64,000 nt of DNA, from the NCBI GenBank assembly GCA_003152015.1, contig PLZF01000090.1, positions 34,133 to 98,132 of the forward strand, read 5' to 3'. The translations under genes were made by a program, and so were the position numbers. Source of the DNA: Acidimicrobiaceae bacterium (GTDB lineage: Bacteria; Actinomycetota; Acidimicrobiia; Acidimicrobiales; RAAP-2). Positions 32,431-40,089 of the stretch are shown piece after piece. Position 1 is the first letter of the stretch, and the number at the start of each line of letters is the position of its first letter. The notes beneath the pieces were generated by a model, which saw only the letters and a program-made list of their open reading frames with translations, did not search any database and had not been told where the DNA came from.

Positions 32431-33846
32431 TCACGTTCGAAGGTTCCGATCCTGGTCGGGATCGTCTTTTGGCTCTGCGGCCGGGCCCCACTGGGACTCG
32501 CCCCGATCCCGGACCCGGAGCCCGTCGACCCCCACCAACGATGCAGAACCCACCGAAGCATGGCCATATCGAGCCCGGATGCTGTCCACTGCGGCCGTAA
32601 TTCCACCCCACGACTGTTGAAGGCGCTCAGCCTCCTCTCCTGCCCGGAATATCCGGTCATCGACCTCATCTTGAAGGCCATGGCCGTCGACACCCGCGTG
32701 GAGGACCACACCTTCGGCGCCCCCCAGGTCCAAGGAGAGTTGTTCGTTGGCACCGGTAGCGCCGAAACCGGACAGGCTGACCCCGAGAAGTCGGATCCCC
32801 TGGGAAAGGTCGACAGAGTCGAACAACGCCGTGGCGATCACTCCGATGGACGGCGCCGAGTCGACCGGGGTGACCATCGAATGAGATCGAGTGACCATGG
32901 TGAAGTCACCGAACTTGATCTTGACAGTGATGGTGCGGGCCCCGAGTTCGCTTCCCCGAAGGTGGGATGCAGCCGCATCCACGATCCGGGCCAAGTGGCC
33001 CCGAATGACGTCCGGGTCCCACAAGTCGGATGGGAATGTCTCTTCGTGGCCTATGGATTTCGCTTTCTGGTCGGGGATGACCTGCCGTGCATCCTCACCT
33101 CGGCACAACCCGGCCAGATGTGAGCCCTGCGCCTTTCCGAGATGCCGCTGAAGCGTGGAGGTCGGGAGAGACGCCAGATCACCGACGGTCCGTACTCCCA
33201 GCCCGTTGAGGCGGCGGGCGGACACCGGGCCCACACCCCACAGAGCCTCGATCGCCAATGGGTGGAGGAACTCGAGTTCACGGGCAACCTCGACCACGAC
33301 GATTCCCGGCCCAGGGTGAACACCCGATCGGTCAGCCACCGGTTTGGCCGCTTTCGACGCCAGTTTCGCCAACAGCTTGTTCGATGCCACTCCTACCGAA
33401 CAGGTCAGATGCAAGTCGTTCTGCACACTTCTGCGGATGTCAGCGGCGATGCTCGGGCCATCCCCGAGCAGGCGCACGGACCCCGTCACATCGAGAAACG
33501 CCTCGTCGATGGAGATCCCTTCGACCAACGGCGTCACCGTTTCGAAGATGGCGTGCAGTTTGGCGCTCTCTTCCACGTAACGGTGGTATCGGCCGTGGAC
33601 GAATACGGCCTGCGGACACAGTCGGCGGGCGACCGACGAGGGCATGGCGGAATGGACACCGAACATCCGGGCCTCGTAGGTGCAGGCAGCCACGACACCT
33701 CGGCTGCCGGCGCCCCCCACAATCACCGGGCGTCCGGCCAGAGTCGGATCGTCCAACACTTCCACCGAGGCAAAGAACGCATCCATGTCGACGTGGAGTA
33801 TCACCCGATCAACTGATGGAACCCAGCTCCCCGGGCTGCGCGCCAT
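32431..33846 (-). CDS. dinB: DNA polymerase IV (Y family)
   Basis: 471 residues. MARSPGSWVPSVDRVILHVDMDAFFASVEVL contains the first catalytic carboxylate and steric region; VEGISIDEAFLDVTGSVRLLG holds the catalytic DE pair. HhH residues (PIEALWGVGPVSARRLNGLGVRTVGDLA) and the little-finger domain follow. NEQLSLDLGG near residue 370 is a beta-clamp-binding motif; about 95 extra residues of low-complexity tail come after it. It follows the PIG-L gene by 28 bases in a run headed by the SOS-controlled LysM gene. Confidence 0.93.
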   Translation of the reverse strand: MARSPGSWVPSVDRVILHVDMDAFFASVEVLDDPTLAGRPVIVGGAGSRGVVAACTYEARMFGVHSAMPSSVARRLCPQAVFVHGRYHRYVEESAKLHAIFETVTPLVEGISIDEAFLDVTGSVRLLGDGPSIAADIRRSVQNDLHLTCSVGVASNKLLAKLASKAAKPVADRSGVHPGPGIVVVEVARELEFLHPLAIEALWGVGPVSARRLNGLGVRTVGDLASLPTSTLQRHLGKAQGSHLAGLCRGEDARQVIPDQKAKSIGHEETFPSDLWDPDVIRGHLARIVDAAASHLRGSELGARTITVKIKFGDFTMVTRSHSMVTPVDSAPSIGVIATALFDSVDLSQGIRLLGVSLSGFGATGANEQLSLDLGGAEGVVLHAGVDGHGLQDEVDDRIFRAGEEAERLQQSWGGITAAVDSIRARYGHASVGSASLVGVDGLRVRDRGESQWGPAAEPKDDPDQDRNLRT

Positions 33847-33874
33847 GCCGTCAGGTTGTGGATGGGTCGGGAGG

Positions 33875-34585
33875 TCATCCACCGAGGCGCAGCCTCCGGA
33901 ACCCCTCGGCGAAGCGGACCCCGGCATTCCGGCCGGCATCCTCGGCTGCCCCATGAACCGCAGACCTGGCCCACTCGGCACCGTCGGGGAACTGACTCTG
34001 ATGGCGCCCCACCGCCAGCACCTTCACCTCGACGGTTGCCGAGATATCCACCCAGACGTCGGGTTCGAGTGTGCCCGACATCAGCACAGTGGATACCTGA
34101 TGGGCGGGTCCGGCTTCGGGGAAATACAGGGGTAGCGCCGTCGCCGGGGCCACCGCGTCGAGGACCGCCCATCCGGTGATCCGGTGATCCCGATGATTGA
34201 AATAGTCCTGTCCGAAGAAGACGGCTGTGGGATCGGGGCAGAGAACGACGTCCGGTCGGAGACGACGGATCACCGAGACAAACGCCTGCCGCAAACCGTC
34301 ATCGTCATGGAGCTCCCCATCCAGATAGTGCAGGAACTCCTGGCCGGCCAGCCCGATCAGCGCCGCGGCTTCGCCAGCCTCGACGGCTCGCCTGGTGGCC
34401 AGCTCTCCCGGATCGGCCGAAGGGTCGGTCGATCCTTTGTCCCCATCGGTGCACAGGAGGGTATGGACCTCGCTCCCCTTTGCCGCCCACGCCGCTAGCG
34501 TTCCGCCACAACCCACATCGGGATCGTCGGGATGGGCATAGATGGCGAGCGCCCGGGCGGGAGCATCCTCCAAGAGCTCCGCCAC
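33875..34585 (-). CDS. PIG-L family (LmbE-like) zinc deacetylase
   Basis: 236 residues. The zinc motif AIYAHPDDPDVGCGGTLA near residue 15 and the later NHRDHRITG supply the HxDD and H ligands. The family removes acetyl groups from GlcNAc-type substrates. In Actinobacteria it includes MshB (mycothiol synthesis) and Mca (mycothiol conjugate amidase), but this shorter protein is not clearly either. It starts two bases after nrdR, so the two are probably co-transcribed. Confidence 0.88.
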   Translation of the reverse strand: MAELLEDAPARALAIYAHPDDPDVGCGGTLAAWAAKGSEVHTLLCTDGDKGSTDPSADPGELATRRAVEAGEAAALIGLAGQEFLHYLDGELHDDDGLRQAFVSVIRRLRPDVVLCPDPTAVFFGQDYFNHRDHRITGWAVLDAVAPATALPLYFPEAGPAHQVSTVLMSGTLEPDVWVDISATVEVKVLAVGRHQSQFPDGAEWARSAVHGAAEDAGRNAGVRFAEGFRRLRLGG

Positions 34586-34587
34586 GC

Positions 34588-35061
34588 CTACGACCCGATC
34601 TGCTTGGGGGCAGTGGTCTTGGTCAGGAGCCCGACCTCGCGCCGAAAATCGTCAACACCTTCAAAACCCTTGTACACGCTGGCGAACCGGAGATATGCCA
34701 CCTCGTCCACTAACCTCAGCCGATCAAGCACCGCAAGGCCGATCTGCTCAGTCGTTGGCACAGTGCCATCCTCCCGCAAGGCATCCTCGACAGCTTGCGC
34801 CACCCCTTCGAGCTGTTTCTCAGAGACCGGTCGGTTCTTCGTCGCGGCTCGCAAGCCGTTGATGACCTTCATCCGATCGAATGGTGCACGGAGCCCCGAA
34901 CGCTTCACGACCATCAACGGAACCTCGTCGATTCTCTCGAACGTGGTGTACCGGTGGCCGCACCCGTTGCATTCCCGACGGCGTCTGGTCGCCGCACCGT
35001 CTTCCGCCAACCGAGAGTCGACGACCCGATCATCGTCAGTCAGGCACCAGGGACACAGCAC
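34588..35061 (-). CDS. nrdR: Transcriptional repressor NrdR
   Basis: 157 residues. The N-terminal zinc ribbon is CPWC-x25-CNGCGHRYTTFER; the ATP-cone is VVKRSGLRAPFDRMKVINGLRAA...VEDALREDG. It senses ATP/dATP and represses ribonucleotide reductase operons. No nrd genes are in this window. The start is GTG at 35061; TAGCCT ends six bases upstream, so it may be leaderless. Its position beside lexA and a LysM gene matches the mycobacterial order lexA - Rv2719c - nrdR. Confidence 0.96.
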   Translation of the reverse strand: MLCPWCLTDDDRVVDSRLAEDGAATRRRRECNGCGHRYTTFERIDEVPLMVVKRSGLRAPFDRMKVINGLRAATKNRPVSEKQLEGVAQAVEDALREDGTVPTTEQIGLAVLDRLRLVDEVAYLRFASVYKGFEGVDDFRREVGLLTKTTAPKQIGS

Positions 35062-35175
35062 GCACCGAGGCTAGTGCTGCAACGAACGGCCTCGGGCGAG
35101 TCCAGCGGCGGGGGTAGTTCCTCCATTTTGTCCACATGATTGCCCCCGGGCCGGGCCGGCCCTCCTCGCCGGCGA

Positions 35176-35661
35176 TCAGGGAAGGGCTATCCGCTCGCCA
35201 GGCTCCACGCCGGAAGACCCGGTCTGCGACGCCAATTTCGCCACCATGGGTCGGGGGTCCGCGGAAGGATCCACGGCAACGGCGATGGACCATAGGGAAT
35301 CGCCGGGCTGCACGGTGTACTCAACGGCATGCCCGGCCCCCGCCAGAGCAGAACCGGGGGTGTGGGAGTGATCACCGGTTCCGCCCAGCGGAAGAGCGAG
35401 GCCGATCAGGAAAAGACCGGTGACCGCCAACATCGTGCGCCGAAGCCTGACCGCCTGCGACGTCCGGCGTCGTGTGCGGCACGCCCGTTGCCGATCGGGC
35501 ACGACCACCAGGAACGGGCCCTCGGCAGTCTCCGAGAGCGGCTCGGCACCGCTCATCGGTCGGATGACTTGGTCACCACTCATCAGCCGTAAGGACGCGC
35601 CACCCTGGCGACAACGGCCCCCAGCCCGGGCCAACGGCGATGGCATCGAGAGTGCAGCCAT
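35176..35661 (-). CDS. LysM-domain, SOS-linked cell-wall protein (YneA/ChiZ-like)
   Basis: About 161 residues. A cytoplasmic Arg-rich part is followed by one helix (MLAVTGLFLIGLALPLGG, near 75-92 of this start) and a C-terminal LysM domain (AVEYTVQPGDSLWSIAVAVDPSADPRPMVAKLASQ...LEPGERIALP-like). The position divergent from lexA and upstream of nrdR is that of Rv2719c/ChiZ, a DNA-damage-induced division inhibitor. The N-terminal GGASLRL resembles GGAPLRY in that protein. The track start at 35742 lies inside an SOS box and is rejected; ATG 35661, 35646 or 35583 are possible. Confidence 0.75.
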   Translation of the reverse strand: MAALSMPSPLARAGGRCRQGGASLRLMSGDQVIRPMSGAEPLSETAEGPFLVVVPDRQRACRTRRRTSQAVRLRRTMLAVTGLFLIGLALPLGGTGDHSHTPGSALAGAGHAVEYTVQPGDSLWSIAVAVDPSADPRPMVAKLASQTGSSGVEPGERIALP

Positions 35662-35707
35662 TACCGGCCCGGCCCCATGGCCAGTCCCCGAACCGGATGC
35701 TGTTTCA

Positions 35708-35723
35708 TCGAACGTTTGTTCGT
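35708..35723. promoter_or_regulatory. LexA (SOS) box 1
   Basis: TCGAACGTTTGTTCGT matches the Gram-positive/actinobacterial SOS consensus CGAAC-N4-GTTCG exactly in both half-sites. It lies downstream of the inferred LysM gene promoter. Confidence 0.85.
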
Positions 35724-35732
35724 CATGGCTAT

Positions 35733-35762
35733 ATCGAATCACGAACGTCTGTTCGGTGTCAA
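35733..35762 (-). promoter_or_regulatory. Candidate promoter of the LysM gene
   Basis: Minus strand TTGACA (35762-35757), 18 bases, TTCGAT (35738-35733). The -35 is perfect and the -10 weak. SOS box 2 exactly fills the spacer and box 1 lies just downstream, an ideal repressor arrangement. Confidence 0.5.
35741..35756. promoter_or_regulatory. LexA (SOS) box 2
   Basis: ACGAACGTCTGTTCGG has both perfect half-sites (CGAAC-N4-GTTCG). It occupies the spacer between the candidate -35 and -10 of the LysM gene. Confidence 0.85.
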
Positions 35763-35770
35763 GGCGTTTC

Positions 35771-35786
35771 TCGAACGGATGTTTGC
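35771..35786. promoter_or_regulatory. LexA (SOS) box 3
   Basis: TCGAACGGATGTTTGC has one perfect half-site and one with a single change (GTTTG). It overlaps the -35 of the inferred lexA promoter. Confidence 0.7.
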
Positions 35787-35811
35787 TTTTTGGGATCCCC
35801 TGGGTTACCGT
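35783..35811 (+). promoter_or_regulatory. Candidate lexA promoter
   Basis: TTGCTT (35783-35788), 17 bases, TACCGT (35806-35811). Initiation near 35818 falls in SOS box 4, and box 3 overlaps the -35, consistent with autorepression. The leader would be about 78 bases. Confidence 0.5.
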
Positions 35812-35814
35812 CTT

Positions 35815-35830
35815 ACAAACAGATGTTCGC
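35815..35830. promoter_or_regulatory. LexA (SOS) box 4
   Basis: ACAAACAGATGTTCGC has one perfect half-site (GTTCG) and one single-mismatch half-site (CAAAC). It covers the presumed lexA transcription start. Confidence 0.7.
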
Positions 35831-35895
35831 CGTCACATGCCGCGTCGCCGAGCACACCGAGAGCAGCACTCCGACCGCACAGAGCAGGGGGACCC

Positions 35896-36525
35896 GTGGC
35901 CCAGGTACTGAGCATCAAGCGTAAACAGATACTGGACTGTATTTCGGAATCACTCAGGGACCGCGGGTATCCACCCTCGGTGCGAGAGATCGGCGAGTCG
36001 GTGGGCTTGGCCTCGTCTTCTACGGTCCATGCCCACCTGGCAGTGTTGCAACGCGAGGGGTATCTGAGAAGAGACCCCACCAAACCGAGGGCGATCGAGG
36101 TCCGGTTCGATCCCTCGTCCAAGGTGGTGATGGACTCGCGTCCCATTCGCCACGTTCCCCTCGTCGGTGATGTAGCCGCGGGTACCGGGGTACTCGCACA
36201 AGAGAACATTGAGGAGTTGTATCCGCTCCCCGAGGACTTCACCGGGACGGGATCGCTGTTTATGGTGAAGGTCCATGGCGACTCGATGGTGGATGACGGC
36301 ATTGTGGACGGCGACTTCGTGGTGGTCCGACAGCAACCCGAAGCCGAACGGAACGACATAGTGGTGGCCGGGATACCGGATGGGGAAGCGACGGTGAAGC
36401 GATTCTCCACCCGTGATGGCAAGGTGGTCCTGACCCCGGCCAATCAGCGCCTGACACCCATGGAGTTCGACCCGGCCGAGGTGACCATCTATGGAAAAGT
36501 GGTCACCGTCCTGCGACGCCTGTAA
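35896..36525 (+). CDS. lexA: SOS repressor LexA
   Basis: 209 residues. The winged helix is SIKRKQILDCISESLRDRGYPPSVREIGESVGLASSSTVHAHLAVLQREGYLRRDPTKPRAIEV. The autocleavage site Ala-Gly is in GDVAAGTGVLAQE. The catalytic serine is in VHGDSMVDDGI and the lysine in GEATVKRF. RecA-stimulated self-cleavage lifts repression. The GTG at 35896 follows CAGGGGGA; the longer ORF to 35677 crosses four SOS boxes and is rejected. Confidence 0.97.
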   Translation: MAQVLSIKRKQILDCISESLRDRGYPPSVREIGESVGLASSSTVHAHLAVLQREGYLRRDPTKPRAIEVRFDPSSKVVMDSRPIRHVPLVGDVAAGTGVLAQENIEELYPLPEDFTGTGSLFMVKVHGDSMVDDGIVDGDFVVVRQQPEAERNDIVVAGIPDGEATVKRFSTRDGKVVLTPANQRLTPMEFDPAEVTIYGKVVTVLRRL

Positions 36526-36534
36526 GTCACCGAT

Positions 36535-37536
36535 TCAGAGGTTGGGGCTGGGAACCCCGATCGAGCTCATGTCGGGGTAGCGCTCCCCCGACACAACCCC
36601 TGTCGGAAATACGTCTTCGATGGCCGCCAGGTCCGCCGGTGTGAGTTCGATGGTGAGGGCGGCCACATTCTCGGCAAGATGGGTTCGCCGCTTGGTCCCT
36701 GGGATCGGCACCACGTCCTCACCACGTGATTGGACCCATGCCAGAGCCAGCTGGCCGGGCGTTGCGCCCTTCTGGTTGGCCAGCGAACGGACCCGATTGA
36801 CCAGTTCGATATTGCTGTCGAAGTTCTTCCCGGTGAACCGGGGGAGGTATTTCCGGAAGTCACCTTCGGGAAAGTCATCGGGCGAAGTGATCTGGCCGGT
36901 GAGGAAACCACGACCAAGCGGGCTGTAGGGCACAATCCCGATACCGAGCTCGCGGGCCGTCTCGATGACCCCGCCCTCGACGTCACGGCTCCAGAGAGAC
37001 CATTCGCTCTGCAGGGCGGCGATCGGGTGCACTGCATCGGCGCGTCGCAGCGTGTCGGGTGACGCCTCGGACAAACCGAGATAACCCACCTTTCCCTCCG
37101 CCACCAGTTCAGCCATGGCGCCCACTGTCTCCTCCACCGGCACCGTGCCGTCGGTTCGGTGTTGGTAGTAGAGATCGATATGGTCCACGCCCAATCGGGC
37201 CAGGGAGGCGTCGCACGATTGATGCACATACTCCGCATCACCCCGAATCGACCGATGGGTGGGATCCTCCCCCCGGACAATGCCGAATTTGGTGGCAAGG
37301 ACGACCTCATCGCGTCGGGTGGCAATCGCGCGTCCCACCAGCTCCTCGTTGACATAGGGCCCGTACATATCGGCAGTGTCGAGCAAGGTGACCCCGAGGT
37401 CGAGCGCGGCGTTGATGGTGGCAATCGACTCCGATTCGTCGCCCGGGCCATAGAACTCGCTCATCCCCATGCATCCGAGGCCCTGGGCCGACACCACCAG
37501 TCCGCCGGTGCCCAGTATGCGAGTGGGAATTGCCAT
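36535..37536 (-). CDS. Aldo/keto reductase
   Basis: 333 residues, NADPH-dependent TIM barrel. The N-terminus [12 protein letters not shown], catalytic [19 protein letters not shown] (Asp and Tyr), ATKFGIV with the Lys, and [15 protein letters not shown] with the His are present. [15 protein letters not shown] near the C-terminus is the cofactor loop, here as [15 protein letters not shown]. It is close to the AKR13-like group; the physiological substrate is unknown. It is the last gene of the long minus-strand run and ends 9 bases from the convergent lexA stop. Confidence 0.92.
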   Translation of the reverse strand: MAIPTRILGTGGLVVSAQGLGCMGMSEFYGPGDESESIATINAALDLGVTLLDTADMYGPYVNEELVGRAIATRRDEVVLATKFGIVRGEDPTHRSIRGDAEYVHQSCDASLARLGVDHIDLYYQHRTDGTVPVEETVGAMAELVAEGKVGYLGLSEASPDTLRRADAVHPIAALQSEWSLWSRDVEGGVIETARELGIGIVPYSPLGRGFLTGQITSPDDFPEGDFRKYLPRFTGKNFDSNIELVNRVRSLANQKGATPGQLALAWVQSRGEDVVPIPGTKRRTHLAENVAALTIELTPADLAAIEDVFPTGVVSGERYPDMSSIGVPSPNL

Positions 37537-37545
37537 ATCCCGACC

Positions 37546-38130
37546 CTACTGGGCCGGCGATTCCGCCCAGGCCGGATCACGTCCGAGGAAGGCAATCAGC
37601 CGATTGATGGCGGGGGCCCGGTCGCTCACCGGGACAATCGCACCGAACGCCATGCCCTCGCCCTGGTATTCGGGTGGGAGCGTCACCTTGGCCAGGTTCA
37701 GCACGTCGGTCGCTTCGGCTTCGGCGTAGGGACTCACCTGACCGGTGGCCGAGGCCAGGTCCCACCCGTGGGCCAGGTACTCCATCACCGTCATGTTGAA
37801 GACCATCGCCCCCGGCATCATCCCACTACCCGAGATTCGTACCTGACGGTCGAAACCGTGCTCTTCCCAGCCGGCCACAATACTGTTGGCCGCTTTGGCA
37901 AACTCGGCGGCAGCATCATGGCCACAGATGTACTCCGCCGGGTCTCCCTCGTAGGTGCGCCCGTGGCAACCGGCCTCGAACACCTGAATCCAACCCACCA
38001 TGTGGTTCATCAAGTCATGAACGCTGAACTCCTCGCACGGCGTCGGGAGCCTCCACCGATCTTCGCCCACACCGGCCACGACGGTAGTTGTCTTGGTCAG
38101 GACACCCGACAGCAGTTCAATCTCATCCAT
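37546..38130 (-). CDS. TIGR03086 family protein (mycothiol-dependent maleylpyruvate isomerase-like, DinB fold)
   Basis: 194 residues. LPTPCEEFSVHDLMNHMVGWIQVFEAG is the characteristic N-terminal metal-binding motif of TIGR03086. The HGWDLASATGQ segment supplies a second histidine. Proteins of this group belong to the DinB/MDMPI superfamily and are thought to use metal, and often mycothiol, as cofactor. The true reaction is unknown. It overlaps dapE by eight bases and precedes the aldo/keto reductase by nine. Confidence 0.85.
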   Translation of the reverse strand: MDEIELLSGVLTKTTTVVAGVGEDRWRLPTPCEEFSVHDLMNHMVGWIQVFEAGCHGRTYEGDPAEYICGHDAAAEFAKAANSIVAGWEEHGFDRQVRISGSGMMPGAMVFNMTVMEYLAHGWDLASATGQVSPYAEAEATDVLNLAKVTLPPEYQGEGMAFGAIVPVSDRAPAINRLIAFLGRDPAWAESPAQ

Positions 38131-39214
38131 GGTTGAAATTTCCCGTCAACATCGTGGCAAGCACATCTGCGGCCTGTTCGAGTTCGGAGAGGCTCACATG
38201 TTCACCCGGCGTGTGGGCCAACAGCGGGTCGCCGGGCCCGAAGTTGGCGGCCGGTATCCCGTGAGCGGCGAAGGATGCCACGTCGGTCCACCCCACCTTG
38301 GCCTCGGGTGGGGCGCCGGTAGCGGCCACCAGCCTGGACAACAACGGAGCCCCGAGGGCTGGGGGCGCCCCTGCTACCGCCTCGACCAACTCCCATGAGT
38401 CACCAGGCTCCATCACGTGGTCAAAACGCGCCCGCACCGATGCTTCGGCCTCGGCGGCATCACGATCAGGGGCGAAACGGTGATTGATGATCACCACCGC
38501 TTCGTCGGGCACCACGTTTCCGGCCACTCCCCCTTCGACCAATACCGCTTGGAGTTGCTCGGCGTACTCGCAGCCGTCGATCACCACCCGGCGGCTCTGG
38601 TAGGCGCCGATGGCATCAAGCACGGGGCCGAGCCGGTGGATGGCATTGCGCCCGGCGAAAGGTCGGGCGGTATGGGCCCGTTCCCCGGCCATCACCATCC
38701 GGATCCGCATGGTGCCCTGACAACCCGCCTCCACCACACCGCCGGTGGGCTCCCCCAAGATGGCCGCATCGGCCTGGAGGAGCTCGGGACGCTCGTGCCA
38801 CAACACTTCAAGGCCGCTGTCGCGTCGGGCCACCTCTTCGCAGGCGTAGAAGCACCACGTGACATCCACCGCCGGCTCGGGGATGGTGCCGGCCAGGTGG
38901 AGGAAGACGGCCAGCCCCCCCTTCATGTCGGTTGCCCCGAGGCCATAGAGAATGTCACCCTCGAGCCGTGGTTCGTCGTTTCCGGCAGCAGGCGGGACGG
39001 TATCGAGATGGCCGGCCAACATCAGCCGGGTCGACCTACCGAGATCGGTCCGGGCCACCACATTGTCCCCCACCCGGTCCACAAGCAGCCACGGACAGAG
39101 CCGCAGCGCCGCTTCCACTGCGTCGGCCATGGGTCCCTCGTGATGGCTCACCGACGGGATGGCCACCAGCGACCTGGTCAGACCGAGCAGACCGCTCGGA
39201 ATGGCATCGGTCAC
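38123..39214 (-). CDS. dapE: Succinyl-diaminopimelate desuccinylase
   Basis: A 363-residue M20 zinc peptidase-like enzyme. Zinc ligands are in LAGHLDTVPPA and GATDMKGGLAVFLHL, with the catalytic Glu in YACEEVARRDSG. The dimerisation domain is near 175-285. It releases succinate from N-succinyl-LL-DAP, and direct adjacency to dapD (four-base overlap) supports this over a general peptidase. The length suits the actinobacterial DapE type. Confidence 0.93.
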   Translation of the reverse strand: MTDAIPSGLLGLTRSLVAIPSVSHHEGPMADAVEAALRLCPWLLVDRVGDNVVARTDLGRSTRLMLAGHLDTVPPAAGNDEPRLEGDILYGLGATDMKGGLAVFLHLAGTIPEPAVDVTWCFYACEEVARRDSGLEVLWHERPELLQADAAILGEPTGGVVEAGCQGTMRIRMVMAGERAHTARPFAGRNAIHRLGPVLDAIGAYQSRRVVIDGCEYAEQLQAVLVEGGVAGNVVPDEAVVIINHRFAPDRDAAEAEASVRARFDHVMEPGDSWELVEAVAGAPPALGAPLLSRLVAATGAPPEAKVGWTDVASFAAHGIPAANFGPGDPLLAHTPGEHVSLSELEQAADVLATMLTGNFNHG

Positions 39215-40038
39215 GTCGAGACGCCGTGCTGACGGAGAATGTCGTTCAGCTGCGCCTTGTCGTGGCGTTGCCCCTCGGTCAACCGTTTGATAACCAGCAC
39301 GCAGGGCAGAAAGAACTCCCCACCGGAGAACTCACGACGGCGGGAGGCCTGAACGGCCACGCACCACGGCGGAACGTGGCCGCGACTCAGTTCCTCGCCG
39401 GTCTCGGCATCGATGACCGGGATGGACGGATTGAGAATCACTCCGGCACCCAGCAGCGACCCGCGGCCGACCCTGGCCCCCTCGGTGACCATGCACCGGC
39501 TCCCGATCGTCACGTCGTCCTCGATGACCACCGGGGCAGCCTGGGCGGGCTCGAGCACCCCGCCGATGCCCACTCCGCCCGAGAGGTGGACCCGTTCGCC
39601 GATCTGGGCGCACGAGCCCACCGTGGCCCAGGTGTCCACCATGCTGTCAGCTCCGACCCGGGCCCCGATGTTGACATAGCTAGGCATGCAGATGACCCCT
39701 CGGTCGAGGAACGACCCCCATCGGGCCGACGCGCCCGGAACCACCCGGACACCCGCCGCCGCGTAATTCCTCTTGAGGGGAAGCTTGTCGGCGAACTCGA
39801 ACGGCCCGACTTCCATCGTCTCCATCGACTTGAGGCGGAACAGCATCAGGATCGCCTGTTTCAACCACTGGTGGACCACCACTTCATCGGAGATCGGGTC
39901 CACCTCGGCGATCCGGGCCTCGCCGGAATCGAGGAGCTCGATGGCCTCGGTCACAGTGGTCAGGGCATCGGTGTCGTCGGGGGTCAACTCGGATACCCGG
40001 GCCCACAACTCTTCGATGTGCGACTGAAGGTCTGCCAT
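39211..40038 (-). CDS. dapD: Tetrahydrodipicolinate N-succinyltransferase
   Basis: A 275-residue left-handed beta-helix acyltransferase. LLDSGEARIAEVD...VVHQWLKQAILMLFRL and MPSYVNIGARVGADSMVDTWATVGSCAQIGERVHLSGGVGIGGVLEP align closely by eye with the E. coli-type DapD (274 residues). They do not resemble the longer actinobacterial (Rv1201c) form. It succinylates tetrahydrodipicolinate using succinyl-CoA. It is flanked by dapC (51-base gap) and dapE. Confidence 0.95.
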   Translation of the reverse strand: MADLQSHIEELWARVSELTPDDTDALTTVTEAIELLDSGEARIAEVDPISDEVVVHQWLKQAILMLFRLKSMETMEVGPFEFADKLPLKRNYAAAGVRVVPGASARWGSFLDRGVICMPSYVNIGARVGADSMVDTWATVGSCAQIGERVHLSGGVGIGGVLEPAQAAPVVIEDDVTIGSRCMVTEGARVGRGSLLGAGVILNPSIPVIDAETGEELSRGHVPPWCVAVQASRRREFSGGEFFLPCVLVIKRLTEGQRHDKAQLNDILRQHGVST

Positions 40039-40089
40039 GGAGAGACGTTAGCCCTGACGATCCGACTCTCCGGTCGTGGTCATCGGCCT

